Positions 16,891 to 25,173 of a DNA stretch of 64,000 nucleotides are shown here, in pieces (within the stretch, counting starts at the first letter, position 1; every line of letters starts with the position of its first letter). The notes under the pieces are model-generated. The model was not told the DNA's origin, ran no database searches, and saw only the letters and a list, made by a program, of their open reading frames with translations. This DNA is from Ignavibacteria bacterium (GTDB taxonomy: Bacteria > Bacteroidota > Ignavibacteria > Kapaibacteriales > Kapaibacteriaceae): assembly GCA_016191145.1 (NCBI GenBank), contig JACPPD010000003.1, positions 1 to 64,000 of the forward strand, written 5' to 3'. The translations under genes and the position numbers were made by a program.

Positions 16891-16986
16891 CTACCTGATC
16901 TTTTTCTTGTGACGATTCTTCCGCAAGCGTTTCTTCCGCTTGTGAGTCGCCATCTTATGCCGCTTTCGCTTCTTTCCGCATGGCAT
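16891..16986 (-). CDS. AURKAIP1/COX24-domain ribosomal mini-protein (31 aa)
   Basis: The 31-residue, very basic product begins MPCGKKRKRHKMATHKRKKR and continues with LRKNRHKKK. This is the AURKAIP1/COX24-type (mitoribosomal mS38-like) mini-protein pattern known in Bacteroidota, thought to be a small-subunit ribosomal component. ATG 16986 has GGAG 6 bp upstream, and this ribosome site overlaps the end of the TPR gene, whose TAA stop ends at 16988, one base away. A terminator follows its stop. It is short enough to be missed by length-filtered gene calling. Confidence 0.82.
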   Translation of the reverse strand: MPCGKKRKRHKMATHKRKKRLRKNRHKKKIR

Positions 16987-16987
16987 G

Positions 16988-17623
16988 TTAATCTCCAGTT
17001 GATGATGATGATAAAATTGCGTTTGCTTGCCGGCCCAGTTGGCTGTTGGGGTCGGCGTCTTTACATTTCTTTATCCACGTTTTCGCAAGCTCACGTTTAC
17101 CCGACTGTTCGTAGACGTATGCAAGATTGAACATGGCCATTTGGTTCTTCGGGTCCTTCCTTATCACACTGCGAAGCATGGACGCAGCCGTTTCGGCGTC
17201 ACCGTTTCGGAAGGTAACATAGGCAAGGTCGATTTTCGCCATGACGTTCTGCTTGTCGATCTTGTCCAGAAACATCCGATAGTAACGTTCCGCTTTATCA
17301 AATTTTTCAAGATCGTAGGCAGTGTTCGCTGCCGAGATAATCAGCATGCTGTCCGCCGGGCGCTTCTCCAACTCTTGTTCAATGATGTTCAATAAATTTT
17401 CAAGTGTGTCCCTGTGGGCTGCCAAACGTTTCTTATCAAGTTTTTCCTCGCCCGATGCTATCCTGATGCTGTCGCGTTTTGCAATGGCAGGAGCAGCCTG
17501 CTCGATGGCACGGTCGATCAGGTGACGGTGCACACCAAATGTTGCGCCGGAAATTGCAACAACAGCAACAAGTGCTGCATACCACCACAGCAATGGTGTG
17601 TGGCTGACGCGATCTCCTGACAT
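16988..17623 (-). CDS. Membrane-anchored TPR protein
   Basis: A 211-residue protein with one N-terminal membrane helix (about 10-30, LLWWYAALVAVVAISGATFG), then a charged linker and about three tetratricopeptide repeats from about 75 to 195 (for example AKIDLAYVTFRNGDAETAAS and MAMFNLAYVYEQSGKRELAK). Such proteins are scaffolds; the partner is unknown. The ATG at 17623 follows the HU stop almost directly (a GTG at 17626 is the alternative). It lies between the HU gene and the ribosomal mini-protein on one apparent operon. Confidence 0.72.
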   Translation of the reverse strand: MSGDRVSHTPLLWWYAALVAVVAISGATFGVHRHLIDRAIEQAAPAIAKRDSIRIASGEEKLDKKRLAAHRDTLENLLNIIEQELEKRPADSMLIISAANTAYDLEKFDKAERYYRMFLDKIDKQNVMAKIDLAYVTFRNGDAETAASMLRSVIRKDPKNQMAMFNLAYVYEQSGKRELAKTWIKKCKDADPNSQLGRQANAILSSSSTGD

Positions 17624-17626
17624 CAC

Positions 17627-17947
17627 CTAGAGAACGTTCCGCTCCGGAGCTCCATCAGTATGGAGTTTACCGTGGACTTTTTCCTGGAATTCCGACGATA
17701 CTTTGAACGTCGGAATGAAGCGTTCCTCGAGCGGTACCGGGTCGCCAGTTCGAGGGTTGCGCGCCATGCGCGGCTTGCGGCTCTTAACGCTGAACACACC
17801 AAAGCCTCGAAGCTCTATGCGCTTTCCTTCGGCAAGGGCGTCAATGATACTCAATAAGAAACCATCCACCACAGCCTTGGTCTCAAACTTTGTTAAGCCA
17901 GTCTGGGTGGCAATCTTTTCTACGATGTCTGCTTTCGTAACGTTCAA
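17627..17947 (-). CDS. HU/IHF-family DNA-binding protein
   Basis: HU-type proteins bend and compact DNA. The product has the family core: KADIVEKIATQTGLTKFETK at the start, the beta-arm signature 'IELRGFGVFSVKSRKPRMARNPRTGDP' region split by the usual RNP triplet, and a C-terminal helix with an extra tail (106 residues rather than about 95). I chose the TTG start at 17947, which gives the normal HU N-terminus and has AGAGG upstream. A longer reading from 18049 would add an unrelated Cys-containing stretch and would begin upstream of the promoter element at 18019-18026. Confidence 0.88.
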   Translation of the reverse strand: MNVTKADIVEKIATQTGLTKFETKAVVDGFLLSIIDALAEGKRIELRGFGVFSVKSRKPRMARNPRTGDPVPLEERFIPTFKVSSEFQEKVHGKLHTDGAPERNVL

Positions 17948-18018
17948 TCGTGCCTCTGGTTCACAATACTTGGATGATGCACACGTGCCATTTCGGAACA
18001 TGCCGAATGTATGAACGG

Positions 18019-18050
18019 CAAATCTACGAAAGCCCTTGTCTTTCCACAAG
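18019..18050 (-). promoter_or_regulatory. Bacteroidota-type promoter for the HU operon
   Basis: On the minus strand CTTG (18050-18047) is followed after 20 bp by TAGATTTG (18026-18019). This fits the -33 TTTG / -7 TAnnTTTG arrangement with one mismatch. It would give a leader of about 65 nt before the TTG start. Confidence 0.45.
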
Positions 18051-18092
18051 CTTAGCGACGTTTATGCCAGGGGAGAAATAGAGAGAAGGAAT

Positions 18093-18125
18093 CTTGCTGT
18101 GGTTTTTGTGACAGTGGTATCTTTG
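18093..18125 (+). promoter_or_regulatory. Bacteroidota-type promoter for the uppS-bamA-lpx cluster
   Basis: CTTG (18093-18096), 21 bp, then TATCTTTG (18118-18125), 26 bp before the uppS start. This is the same arrangement as the divergent HU promoter and the tRNA-fMet -7 element. Confidence 0.45.
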
Positions 18126-18151
18126 CCATTTTGGAATGAGGTAACACAGAC

Positions 18152-18994
18152 GTGAGTTGGACTAGCGAACGGATATCTCACGACGAGAAGTCCATACGGA
18201 ACGCACTGCAGGGGTGCGGAAGAATCCCACGCCACGTTGGAATTATTATGGACGGCAACGGCAGGTGGGCTGAGGATAGAAAGTTCCCAAGGGTAGAGGG
18301 ACACCGCGTGGGAATGGAATCGGTAAGGGATGTTGTAAAGGTGGCGTCTCAACTTGGCGTACGCTATTTAACGCTGTACGCGTTCTCGCTGGAGAACTGG
18401 AAGCGGCCAGTCATGGAAGTCCGATTTCTGATGTCGCTTTTGGAAAGTTACCTGCGTCAGGAAATCGACGAACTCCACGCCAACAAAGTCCGCATTCGTT
18501 CCATCGGCAAAGTCAATGCATTACCAAGGGGCGTTCAACACATGCTGAAGAGAGCGATGGACTTAACAGAGCACAACGATGGGCTTACTCTTACGCTTGC
18601 TCTGAGTTATGGATCGCGCTGGGATATTCTCAGGTCTGTACAAATGCTTTCGCTTGATGTGAGAAGGGGCAAGGTTAGTCCCGAAGACATCACAGAAGAA
18701 ACATTCCGCAATTATTTACAAACGTCGTTCTTACCCGAACCGGATCTCATTATTCGAACAAGCGGTGAAATGCGACTCAGCAATTTCCTGATGTGGGAAT
18801 CTGCGTATGCCGAAATCTATGTTACACAACGGCTTTGGCCAGAATTCCGAAGAATGGATTTTTATAAGGCGTTAGCTGATTATGCGCGGCGTGAACGCCG
18901 ATTCGGTTGCACATCTTCGCAGATTGGTGAACAAGTATCTGAACACGCCGACCATCTGTCTACCCTGGAACATATCCTCAATGCGCTTCATTAG
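18152..18994 (+). CDS. uppS: Isoprenyl transferase / undecaprenyl diphosphate synthase
   Basis: UppS makes the C55 lipid carrier for peptidoglycan and O-antigen from farnesyl and isopentenyl diphosphates. The 280-residue product has the cis-prenyltransferase signature HVGIIMDGNGRWA at 28-40, with catalytic Asp34, plus 'YLTLYAFSLENWKRP' and the C-terminal 'DLIIRTSGEMRLSNFLMWES' region that binds substrate. The start is GTG 18152 with GAGG upstream. The N-terminus is about 20 residues longer than many homologues. Its end overlaps bamA by 14 bp, opening an envelope-biogenesis cluster. Confidence 0.95.
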   Translation: MSWTSERISHDEKSIRNALQGCGRIPRHVGIIMDGNGRWAEDRKFPRVEGHRVGMESVRDVVKVASQLGVRYLTLYAFSLENWKRPVMEVRFLMSLLESYLRQEIDELHANKVRIRSIGKVNALPRGVQHMLKRAMDLTEHNDGLTLTLALSYGSRWDILRSVQMLSLDVRRGKVSPEDITEETFRNYLQTSFLPEPDLIIRTSGEMRLSNFLMWESAYAEIYVTQRLWPEFRRMDFYKALADYARRERRFGCTSSQIGEQVSEHADHLSTLEHILNALH

Positions 18995-21338
18995 CGGCAG
19001 TCTTCCTCTGATAATCATTTTATTTAGTGTTGTCGCTGCCCCCTCCCAGCAAGCGCAGCGGTATCCCGTTATTGCAGGAATATCTGTGGACGGACTCACG
19101 CAAGGCGAAGACATGCAGACTGTGATTGCTTATTCGGGGCTGCGGGTTGGAGCTGAGGCACGTCCCGAAGAATTGGTAAATGCAATCAAGAATCTTTGGA
19201 ACAGAAGAACGTTTAGCGACGTGCGCATAGAGAGAGAACGCGAGACGGCTCTGGGTGTGTTCATTTTAATCAAAGTTACACCTGCGCCACGACTGCGAAA
19301 TATTGGTATTGTAGGAAATGATGCGCTGTCGGCAGAAGAGATAATGAAGGCTGCAGATAAGCGGAATGGCGACATCATTGGAGCGTATGAATTGTATCAG
19401 GTCCGCAGCGCAGTCAAGAATGCCTACACAAAAGAGGGTAAGCTGTTTGCAAAAGTCGAGACAGAGCTGTCCTCGGCAGACTCCGCAAATTTTTACGATT
19501 TAATGGTGAAGGTTACCGAAGGAGTTGAATACAGTGTAGGCTCAATTGAGTTTGAAGGAAACGTTCTCTTTTCGGATAAAGATCTTGCCTCTGCGTTCGA
19601 GGAAACCAGCACGCGCTCGTGGTATGAATTTTGGTCGTCGAATGATTTCGATTTAGAGAAGTATAAAAAAGATTTGGATAAGCTGAGAGAGTGGTTTCTT
19701 GAACACGGTCTTCTCGACGCGGAAATTGTTGATGATACAGTTATTTACAATGAAGCCAACGAGAAGGTAAATATTCGCATCACGGTGAATGAAGGCAAGC
19801 CTATTTACATTAGAAAAGTCAAATTCATCGGCAATACAGTCTATCCCGAAGATGTTCTTCTCGCCCGTTTGGATATCGTTGAAGGAGAGCTGTATAACCA
19901 GAAAAAGATAACTGCTAATCTTACAGTGAATGAAGCTCAAACGGATGCAACGTCGTTGTATGCCGATCACGGCTATCTGAGTGCGTCCCTGGCGCCTGAA
20001 TTGATTCGTATAGGGACCGATAGCGTAGACATTACGATTAAGGTTATCGAAGGCGATCGATACACCATCAGGAAGGTTGAGGTTGCCGGTAATACAAAGA
20101 CACGCGATAGAGTTATACGTCGGGAACTTTACACTCGTCCGGGCGATTATTTCAACCGCTCTGCAGTAATTCGCAGCCTGCGGGGACTTGGAGTGCTAAA
20201 TTTCTTTAATCCTGAATCATTGAAGCCTGACGTATTGCCTGCCGACAAAACAAAGGTTGATCTGGTATACAAGGTAGAGGAGCGAAGTACCGACACCTTC
20301 AATGCCTCAGTAGGTTTTGCCGGCGCCTTCGGTTTAACCGGATCGATAGGCGTTACATTAAATAATTTTGACATCTCTGAACCGCTACGGGGCGGCGCCG
20401 GACAGATACTATCGTTCCAGTGGGAGTTTGGTCAGCAGTCGCGTGTGCGAACATTCCAAATCTCTTTTACAGAACCCTGGCTGTTTGGACAGCCTACTAC
20501 GGTAGGTTTCAACATCTTTGATACTCGTCAGAATTATAACATCAGCATTCGGCGCACGGGAGCTCAGCTAAACATTGGACGTCGTTTCAGATTCCCCGAC
20601 GATTTCTTCCGCGGCGACTGGTCGGTGTCGTTCGAACGGCAGGAATCCAACACATCGAGCATTTTTTATCGTCGGGGCGTCTACACTGCGTTTACTCTTT
20701 CTCAAACTATTTCGCGCACGAGTTACGACAACTTAATTTTTCCCACCAGTGGTTCTCGCCTCTCATTATCGTTGCGCGGCACCACTGCATTTCTCGGAAT
20801 TGGAACTACCGACTTCGGCAAGGTTGGTTTTTACTTCGACATGGTGAATCCGCTGTTATCGATCCATGGCAATCCGCGGCTTGTAATGCTCGTTGGTTCA
20901 GAACTCGGATACGTGGACGGACTAAAATCCGACACGTTGATTCCTCCACAGGAACTGTATTATATGGGCGGTAATGGTCTTGGCGGTTTTGCAATAACGC
21001 CGTTGCGCGGCTATCGCGACAATTCTATCGGCCCCCTTGCACCAAATGGTCGGAACCTCGGTGGAAGAATCCTTGCACGGTTCCTCACCGAAGTCCGATT
21101 TGCTGTCTCACTCAATCCCTTCCCGATCTATTTGCTTAGTTTCGCTGAGGCTGGAAACGTGTGGGCAAATATTCGCACGGTAGACCCCTTTGGACTCTAT
21201 AGAGCAGCAGGTTTTGGTTTACGCTTACTGCTGAACCCCATCGGTCTTATTGGCTTCGACGTGGGGTATGGCTTTGATCCCGACCCATTAACTGGTCAAC
21301 GGTCTGGCTGGCGGTTCCACTTCCAGTTTGGACGCTGA
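18981..21338 (+). CDS. bamA: Outer membrane assembly factor BamA
   Basis: BamA (Omp85) inserts beta-barrel proteins into the outer membrane. The 785-residue product has a signal peptide (about 1-21, hydrophobic LPLIIILFSVVAA), five POTRA-like repeats to about residue 400 (recognisable as VEGVEYSVGSIEFEG-, EGKPIYIRKVKFIGN- and EGDRYTIRKVEVAGN-type strands) and a C-terminal 16-strand barrel ending in WRFHFQFGR. ATG 18981 is chosen because it gives a normal signal peptide; it overlaps the uppS 3' end. The last residue is Arg rather than the usual Phe. Two chaperone genes follow. Confidence 0.95.
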   Translation: MRFISGSLPLIIILFSVVAAPSQQAQRYPVIAGISVDGLTQGEDMQTVIAYSGLRVGAEARPEELVNAIKNLWNRRTFSDVRIERERETALGVFILIKVTPAPRLRNIGIVGNDALSAEEIMKAADKRNGDIIGAYELYQVRSAVKNAYTKEGKLFAKVETELSSADSANFYDLMVKVTEGVEYSVGSIEFEGNVLFSDKDLASAFEETSTRSWYEFWSSNDFDLEKYKKDLDKLREWFLEHGLLDAEIVDDTVIYNEANEKVNIRITVNEGKPIYIRKVKFIGNTVYPEDVLLARLDIVEGELYNQKKITANLTVNEAQTDATSLYADHGYLSASLAPELIRIGTDSVDITIKVIEGDRYTIRKVEVAGNTKTRDRVIRRELYTRPGDYFNRSAVIRSLRGLGVLNFFNPESLKPDVLPADKTKVDLVYKVEERSTDTFNASVGFAGAFGLTGSIGVTLNNFDISEPLRGGAGQILSFQWEFGQQSRVRTFQISFTEPWLFGQPTTVGFNIFDTRQNYNISIRRTGAQLNIGRRFRFPDDFFRGDWSVSFERQESNTSSIFYRRGVYTAFTLSQTISRTSYDNLIFPTSGSRLSLSLRGTTAFLGIGTTDFGKVGFYFDMVNPLLSIHGNPRLVMLVGSELGYVDGLKSDTLIPPQELYYMGGNGLGGFAITPLRGYRDNSIGPLAPNGRNLGGRILARFLTEVRFAVSLNPFPIYLLSFAEAGNVWANIRTVDPFGLYRAAGFGLRLLLNPIGLIGFDVGYGFDPDPLTGQRSGWRFHFQFGR

Positions 21339-21389
21339 CCGTTTTCTTCAGGAACAACCCTAACATTTCAAACAACCATGGTAACGTAC

Positions 21390-21905
21390 ATGAAATACAG
21401 CGTTATTGCGCTCATCACATTTTTCTGTGCCGCCGGAACAGTTGCTACTGCGCAGGTGTTCAAGGCAGCTTTTGTTAACTCAGAAACCATCATGAAGGAA
21501 CTTCCCGAAGCGCAGGGGGCGATGAAGAAAATCGAAGATCTGACGCTGAAGGTACGTGACACACTCCAGATGATGCAGAAAGATTTTGAATCTCGCTTTG
21601 AAGCCTATCGCAAGCAGGAAGCGATGATGAGCGCCGAGGCAAAGCGTAAGGAAGAGGAAACACTCAACGGTTTGAGAACGCGCTTTCTACAATACCAAGA
21701 GGAAAAAACCGCCGAAATGAGACAGGTACAGGAAGCTTTTCTTAAGCCCATCCGTGAAAAGGTGCAGGCTGCTATTGCAGTTATTGCTAAAGAAGAAAAG
21801 ATCAATATGGTACTCGACAAAGTTGCAGGTTTTGTTCTTTTTTCCGAAGACAAATCCGATATCACGTATAAAGTGTTGGACAGGATGAAACGAGGTGATA
21901 AGTAA
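21390..21905 (+). CDS. Skp/OmpH-family periplasmic chaperone 1
   Basis: Skp-like trimers shield unfolded outer-membrane proteins between the Sec exit and BamA. This 171-residue protein has a signal peptide (MKYSVIALITFFCAAGTVAT, then AQ), a beta segment 'VFKAAFVNSETIMKELPEAQ' typical of OmpH, a long charged helical hairpin (about 45-130) and a closing segment 'INMVLDKVAGFVLFSEDKSDI'. ATG 21390 is preferred for the signal peptide; ATG 21378 is in frame just upstream. It lies 51 bp behind bamA and directly before a second homologue. Confidence 0.87.
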   Translation: MKYSVIALITFFCAAGTVATAQVFKAAFVNSETIMKELPEAQGAMKKIEDLTLKVRDTLQMMQKDFESRFEAYRKQEAMMSAEAKRKEEETLNGLRTRFLQYQEEKTAEMRQVQEAFLKPIREKVQAAIAVIAKEEKINMVLDKVAGFVLFSEDKSDITYKVLDRMKRGDK

Positions 21906-21917
21906 AGGTTGAATGTA

Positions 21918-22712
21918 ATGCGCACCATAAGAAATATTTTTAGTAACTGCATCGTGGTGTGCATCGTTTTTTTATTCGCCGGCATCGGCCTCTCTGCACA
22001 AAAAATAGGCTACGTCTCCACTGAAACGATTAAGAAGCAGTACGACCCTTATATCCAGGCCGAGGCGAGACTAAATGTGATGGTGGAAGAATGGAAGGCT
22101 GAACTTAGCCAGATGAAAAAGGATATTGACGATCTAGAGCTTGAAATGCGTAAGAACAGGCTGATATGGACAGATGCTGAACGGCAGCAAAAGGAGCTTG
22201 ATATAGCAGACAAAAGACGCAAACGCGAAGAATTTGCTTCCGAAAAATTTGCGCCGGGCGGAGAACACGACCAACAGGCTGAGTCGCTGTTTAAAGCGAT
22301 TTGGGAAAAAATTTATCTGGCCATACAAAAAATTTCTGCAGAAGACGGCTACGATATTGTATGGGACAAGAGCGTTCAGCCACTGGTTTATGTGAATGCA
22401 AAGTATGATATCACGGTAAGGGTGATGAAACAGCTCGGAATCGATGCCGAGTCTTTGGCAAAGAAACAACAAGAAGTTATCGATGCTGATCCCCGTAACA
22501 AGAAACTGGAAGAGCGGAGACAATCACGCACCCGACGCAGGTCTACGTCACCTTCAGATCCAAGCCAGGATACGGTGCAAAATCCTACGCCGGATGGATT
22601 GGCGCAGCCCCGCTCGCCGAGCAACCTTCCGCCACCGATGATTCCAATGGATAATCCGCCGCCACCGCCCGCAGATACCACGCGTCCGCGAGAGGAAGAG
22701 GTTCCCCGATGA
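21918..22712 (+). CDS. Skp/OmpH-family periplasmic chaperone 2, with proline-rich tail
   Basis: The first 185 of 264 residues match the Skp layout: signal peptide ending at GLSAQ, then 'KIGYVSTETIKKQYDPYIQA', a long coiled-coil arm with many Lys/Glu/Arg residues, and 'DGYDIVWDKSVQPLVYVNAK'. It differs from its neighbour by an extra disordered C-terminus of about 75 residues, basic at first (RRQSRTRRRS) and then proline-rich (NPPPPPAD). That tail may reach the cell wall or a partner. ATG 21918 is used; an in-frame TTG lies at 21909. The stop overlaps the lpxD start (ATGA). Confidence 0.83.
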   Translation: MRTIRNIFSNCIVVCIVFLFAGIGLSAQKIGYVSTETIKKQYDPYIQAEARLNVMVEEWKAELSQMKKDIDDLELEMRKNRLIWTDAERQQKELDIADKRRKREEFASEKFAPGGEHDQQAESLFKAIWEKIYLAIQKISAEDGYDIVWDKSVQPLVYVNAKYDITVRVMKQLGIDAESLAKKQQEVIDADPRNKKLEERRQSRTRRRSTSPSDPSQDTVQNPTPDGLAQPRSPSNLPPPMIPMDNPPPPPADTTRPREEEVPR

Positions 22713-23770
22713 ACCATCCTGCTGCGTCGCCCTCATACAGAGTCGCTGAACTTGCTTCATTAGTTGGCGGAGTTGTTATAGGCAATACTGATGCGCCTAT
22801 CACTGGCATTAACCGCATAGACTCTGCACAGTCTGGTGAAGCCACATTTTTGTCGACCGACAAATACTCAAAATTTTTAGCATTAACTAAAGCAGCCTGT
22901 GTTATAACTACTGCGGAACTCGCAGGCAGTGCTCCGATAGGCCTTACGCTGATCATCGTTCCCGATGCCTATCGCGCATTTGTTCAGGTAATGCAGCGCT
23001 TCTATCCGCCGTTTATTATGAGCAGAGGAATGCGCCACGCCACTGCAGTTATTGAGGAAGGTGCTCAGGTCGATGACTCTGCTTCGATCGGCCCTGGATG
23101 CGTGATCAATGAGGGATGCATCGTTGGACCGAATGTTCAGCTCGTTGCAAATGTTGTTTTGTATAGGAATGTGTCGGTCGATGCCGATACTATCATCCAT
23201 GCAAATGTTTCGGTTGGACAAGGAACACACATCGGCAAACGCTGTATCATTCATGCAGGCGCTGTTATCGGTGCCGACGGTTTTGGATTTTTGGAGAATT
23301 CCGATGGGTCGTTTGAGAAAATTCCTCAGGTTGGAATTGTAATTATTGGTGATGATGTTGAAGTAGGAGCGAATACAACCATCGACCGCGCCGCCGTAGG
23401 AGCAACCATCATTTCGTCCGGGGTTAAGCTCGACAATCTCATTCACATTGCTCACGGCGTGAGCATCGGACAAGACACGGCAATTGCAGCACAGGCTGGT
23501 GTGTCGGGTTCAACTGCCTTGGGTAAACGCAATCGAATCGCCGGACAGGTTGGGCTTATTGGCCACATTCAGACAGCCGATGATGTTATTGTTGAGGCAC
23601 AGTCCGGCGTCTCAAAATCAATTACGCTTCCGGGACACTATTTTGGGTCGCCAGCCAAGGAACACCGCACCGCATTAAGGATGGAAGCGGCTCTGCGCCG
23701 GCTTCCAGACCTGCTTCACGAATTTCGCGAGTTGCAAAAAATAGTTGCAGAGTTAACAGAAAGTAAATGA
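22709..23770 (+). CDS. lpxD: UDP-3-O-acylglucosamine N-acyltransferase LpxD
   Basis: LpxD adds the N-linked acyl chain in the third step of lipid A synthesis. The 353-residue protein has an N-terminal uridine-binding domain (about 1-100) and a left-handed beta-helix of hexapeptide repeats from about 105 to 315, for example IGPGCVINEGCIVGPNVQLV. The segment 'LDNLIHIAHGVSIG' holds the catalytic His region, and GADGFGF binds the nucleotide sugar. Starts and stops overlap both neighbours by ATGA, so the Lpx proteins are made together. Confidence 0.95.
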   Translation: MNHPAASPSYRVAELASLVGGVVIGNTDAPITGINRIDSAQSGEATFLSTDKYSKFLALTKAACVITTAELAGSAPIGLTLIIVPDAYRAFVQVMQRFYPPFIMSRGMRHATAVIEEGAQVDDSASIGPGCVINEGCIVGPNVQLVANVVLYRNVSVDADTIIHANVSVGQGTHIGKRCIIHAGAVIGADGFGFLENSDGSFEKIPQVGIVIIGDDVEVGANTTIDRAAVGATIISSGVKLDNLIHIAHGVSIGQDTAIAAQAGVSGSTALGKRNRIAGQVGLIGHIQTADDVIVEAQSGVSKSITLPGHYFGSPAKEHRTALRMEAALRRLPDLLHEFRELQKIVAELTESK

Positions 23771-25173
23771 CGACAAAGAAACAACGCACCATCGGGCACG
23801 AGGTATCGATGTCTGGTGTAGGGCTCCACACAGGCAACATCACTACGATGACCTTTAAGCCCGCAGCAGAAAATTCGGGCTATCGGTTTCTGCGCGCAGA
23901 CCTTGAAGGCTCGCCAGAAATAATTGCTATTGTCGACAACGTAGTTGATAATGAAAGGGGCACCACCATTGCAAACGGTGATGCTCGCGTTCATACTGTT
24001 GAGCACGTGCTTGCCGCCATGGTTGGTATGGGCATAGACAATTGCACCATCGAACTAACGAATAACGAACCGCCAGTAGGCGACGGCTCATCGCTGCCGT
24101 ATGTAGAGATGATTCAGAAGGCTGGAGTTATAGAGCAGGATGCGGAGCGTCAGGAAGTGATTGTCGAAGATACAGTTCGTTATCTCGACGAGTCGCGCGG
24201 AACCGAAATCGTTGCCTTACCGAACGACGAGTACCGCGTAACGGTAATGGTAGATTACAAGAATCCGGCATTAGGAAGCCAGCACACTGGCTTATTTAAT
24301 CTCGAAAGAGAATTTGTAAGCGAGTTTGCTCCAGCCCGAACGTTCTGCTTCCTGAATGAACTGGAAACGCTTTGGAAGCAAGGGTTGATTAGAGGAGGCA
24401 ATCTCGAAAATGCAATCGTTATCGTCGACACCGAGATGACTACCGACGAGCTGGCGGAGAAACTAAACAAATTTGGTATCATGGAGAATGCTGTTCTTGG
24501 ATCCAATGGCATCCTCAACGACAGGCTGTTACGTTTTAAGAATGAACCTGCACGGCATAAGCTGCTCGACATGATTGGCGACCTTGCACTCATCGGCGTA
24601 CGTATTCGGGCACAGGTTCTCGCGGCGCGCCCAGGCCATGCCAGCAACATCGAGTTTGCCCGTAAGGTGAGGAAGCTTTACGAACAACAGCAAAAAGTCA
24701 GGCGTTACATGCCCCATACAGAAGGGGTTGTTTATGATATCCAGCAAATCTTGCAATTGATGCCGCACCGATATCCGTTTTTATTAGTAGACCGGATTAC
24801 CAAGATTGATGTTGAGCACAACAAGATATTTGGGTTGAAAAATGTGACGGCCAATGAACCTCAATTCATGGGGCACTTTCCCGGACGGCCACTCTTTCCG
24901 GGAATGCTGATTTTGGAAGCTATGGCGCAAACGGGTTGCATCCTGCTAACCTTGAAAGGTGTTGATGCAAAAACAAAAATTGCATTGTTTACATCGGTGA
25001 CCAATGCCAAGTTCCGGCGCGCAGTAAAGCCCGGCGACCAATTAGTTATGGAACTGGAATTAGTCAGGTTCCGATTTAACATAGCACAGCTTCATGGCAA
25101 GGCTTACGTTGATGGCCAGCTTGTGGCCGAATCGGAAATGTCTGCCGCAGTTGTAGACCGGGAGGGTTCTTGA
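23767..25173 (+). CDS. lpxC-fabZ: Bifunctional LpxC deacetylase / FabZ dehydratase
   Basis: The 468-residue protein fuses two enzymes. Residues 1 to about 310 are LpxC, the zinc UDP-3-O-acyl-GlcNAc deacetylase that commits to lipid A synthesis; zinc ligands lie in TVEHVLAAM (near 78-86) and in HKLLDMIGD. Residues from about 320 are FabZ, the beta-hydroxyacyl-ACP dehydratase, with LMPHRYPFLLVDRI and GHFPGRPLFPGMLILEAMAQ. This fusion is known from Bacteroidota and Chlorobi relatives and supports the taxonomic reading. It overlaps lpxD and lpxA by 4 bp each. Confidence 0.96.
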   Translation: MTTKKQRTIGHEVSMSGVGLHTGNITTMTFKPAAENSGYRFLRADLEGSPEIIAIVDNVVDNERGTTIANGDARVHTVEHVLAAMVGMGIDNCTIELTNNEPPVGDGSSLPYVEMIQKAGVIEQDAERQEVIVEDTVRYLDESRGTEIVALPNDEYRVTVMVDYKNPALGSQHTGLFNLEREFVSEFAPARTFCFLNELETLWKQGLIRGGNLENAIVIVDTEMTTDELAEKLNKFGIMENAVLGSNGILNDRLLRFKNEPARHKLLDMIGDLALIGVRIRAQVLAARPGHASNIEFARKVRKLYEQQQKVRRYMPHTEGVVYDIQQILQLMPHRYPFLLVDRITKIDVEHNKIFGLKNVTANEPQFMGHFPGRPLFPGMLILEAMAQTGCILLTLKGVDAKTKIALFTSVTNAKFRRAVKPGDQLVMELELVRFRFNIAQLHGKAYVDGQLVAESEMSAAVVDREGS

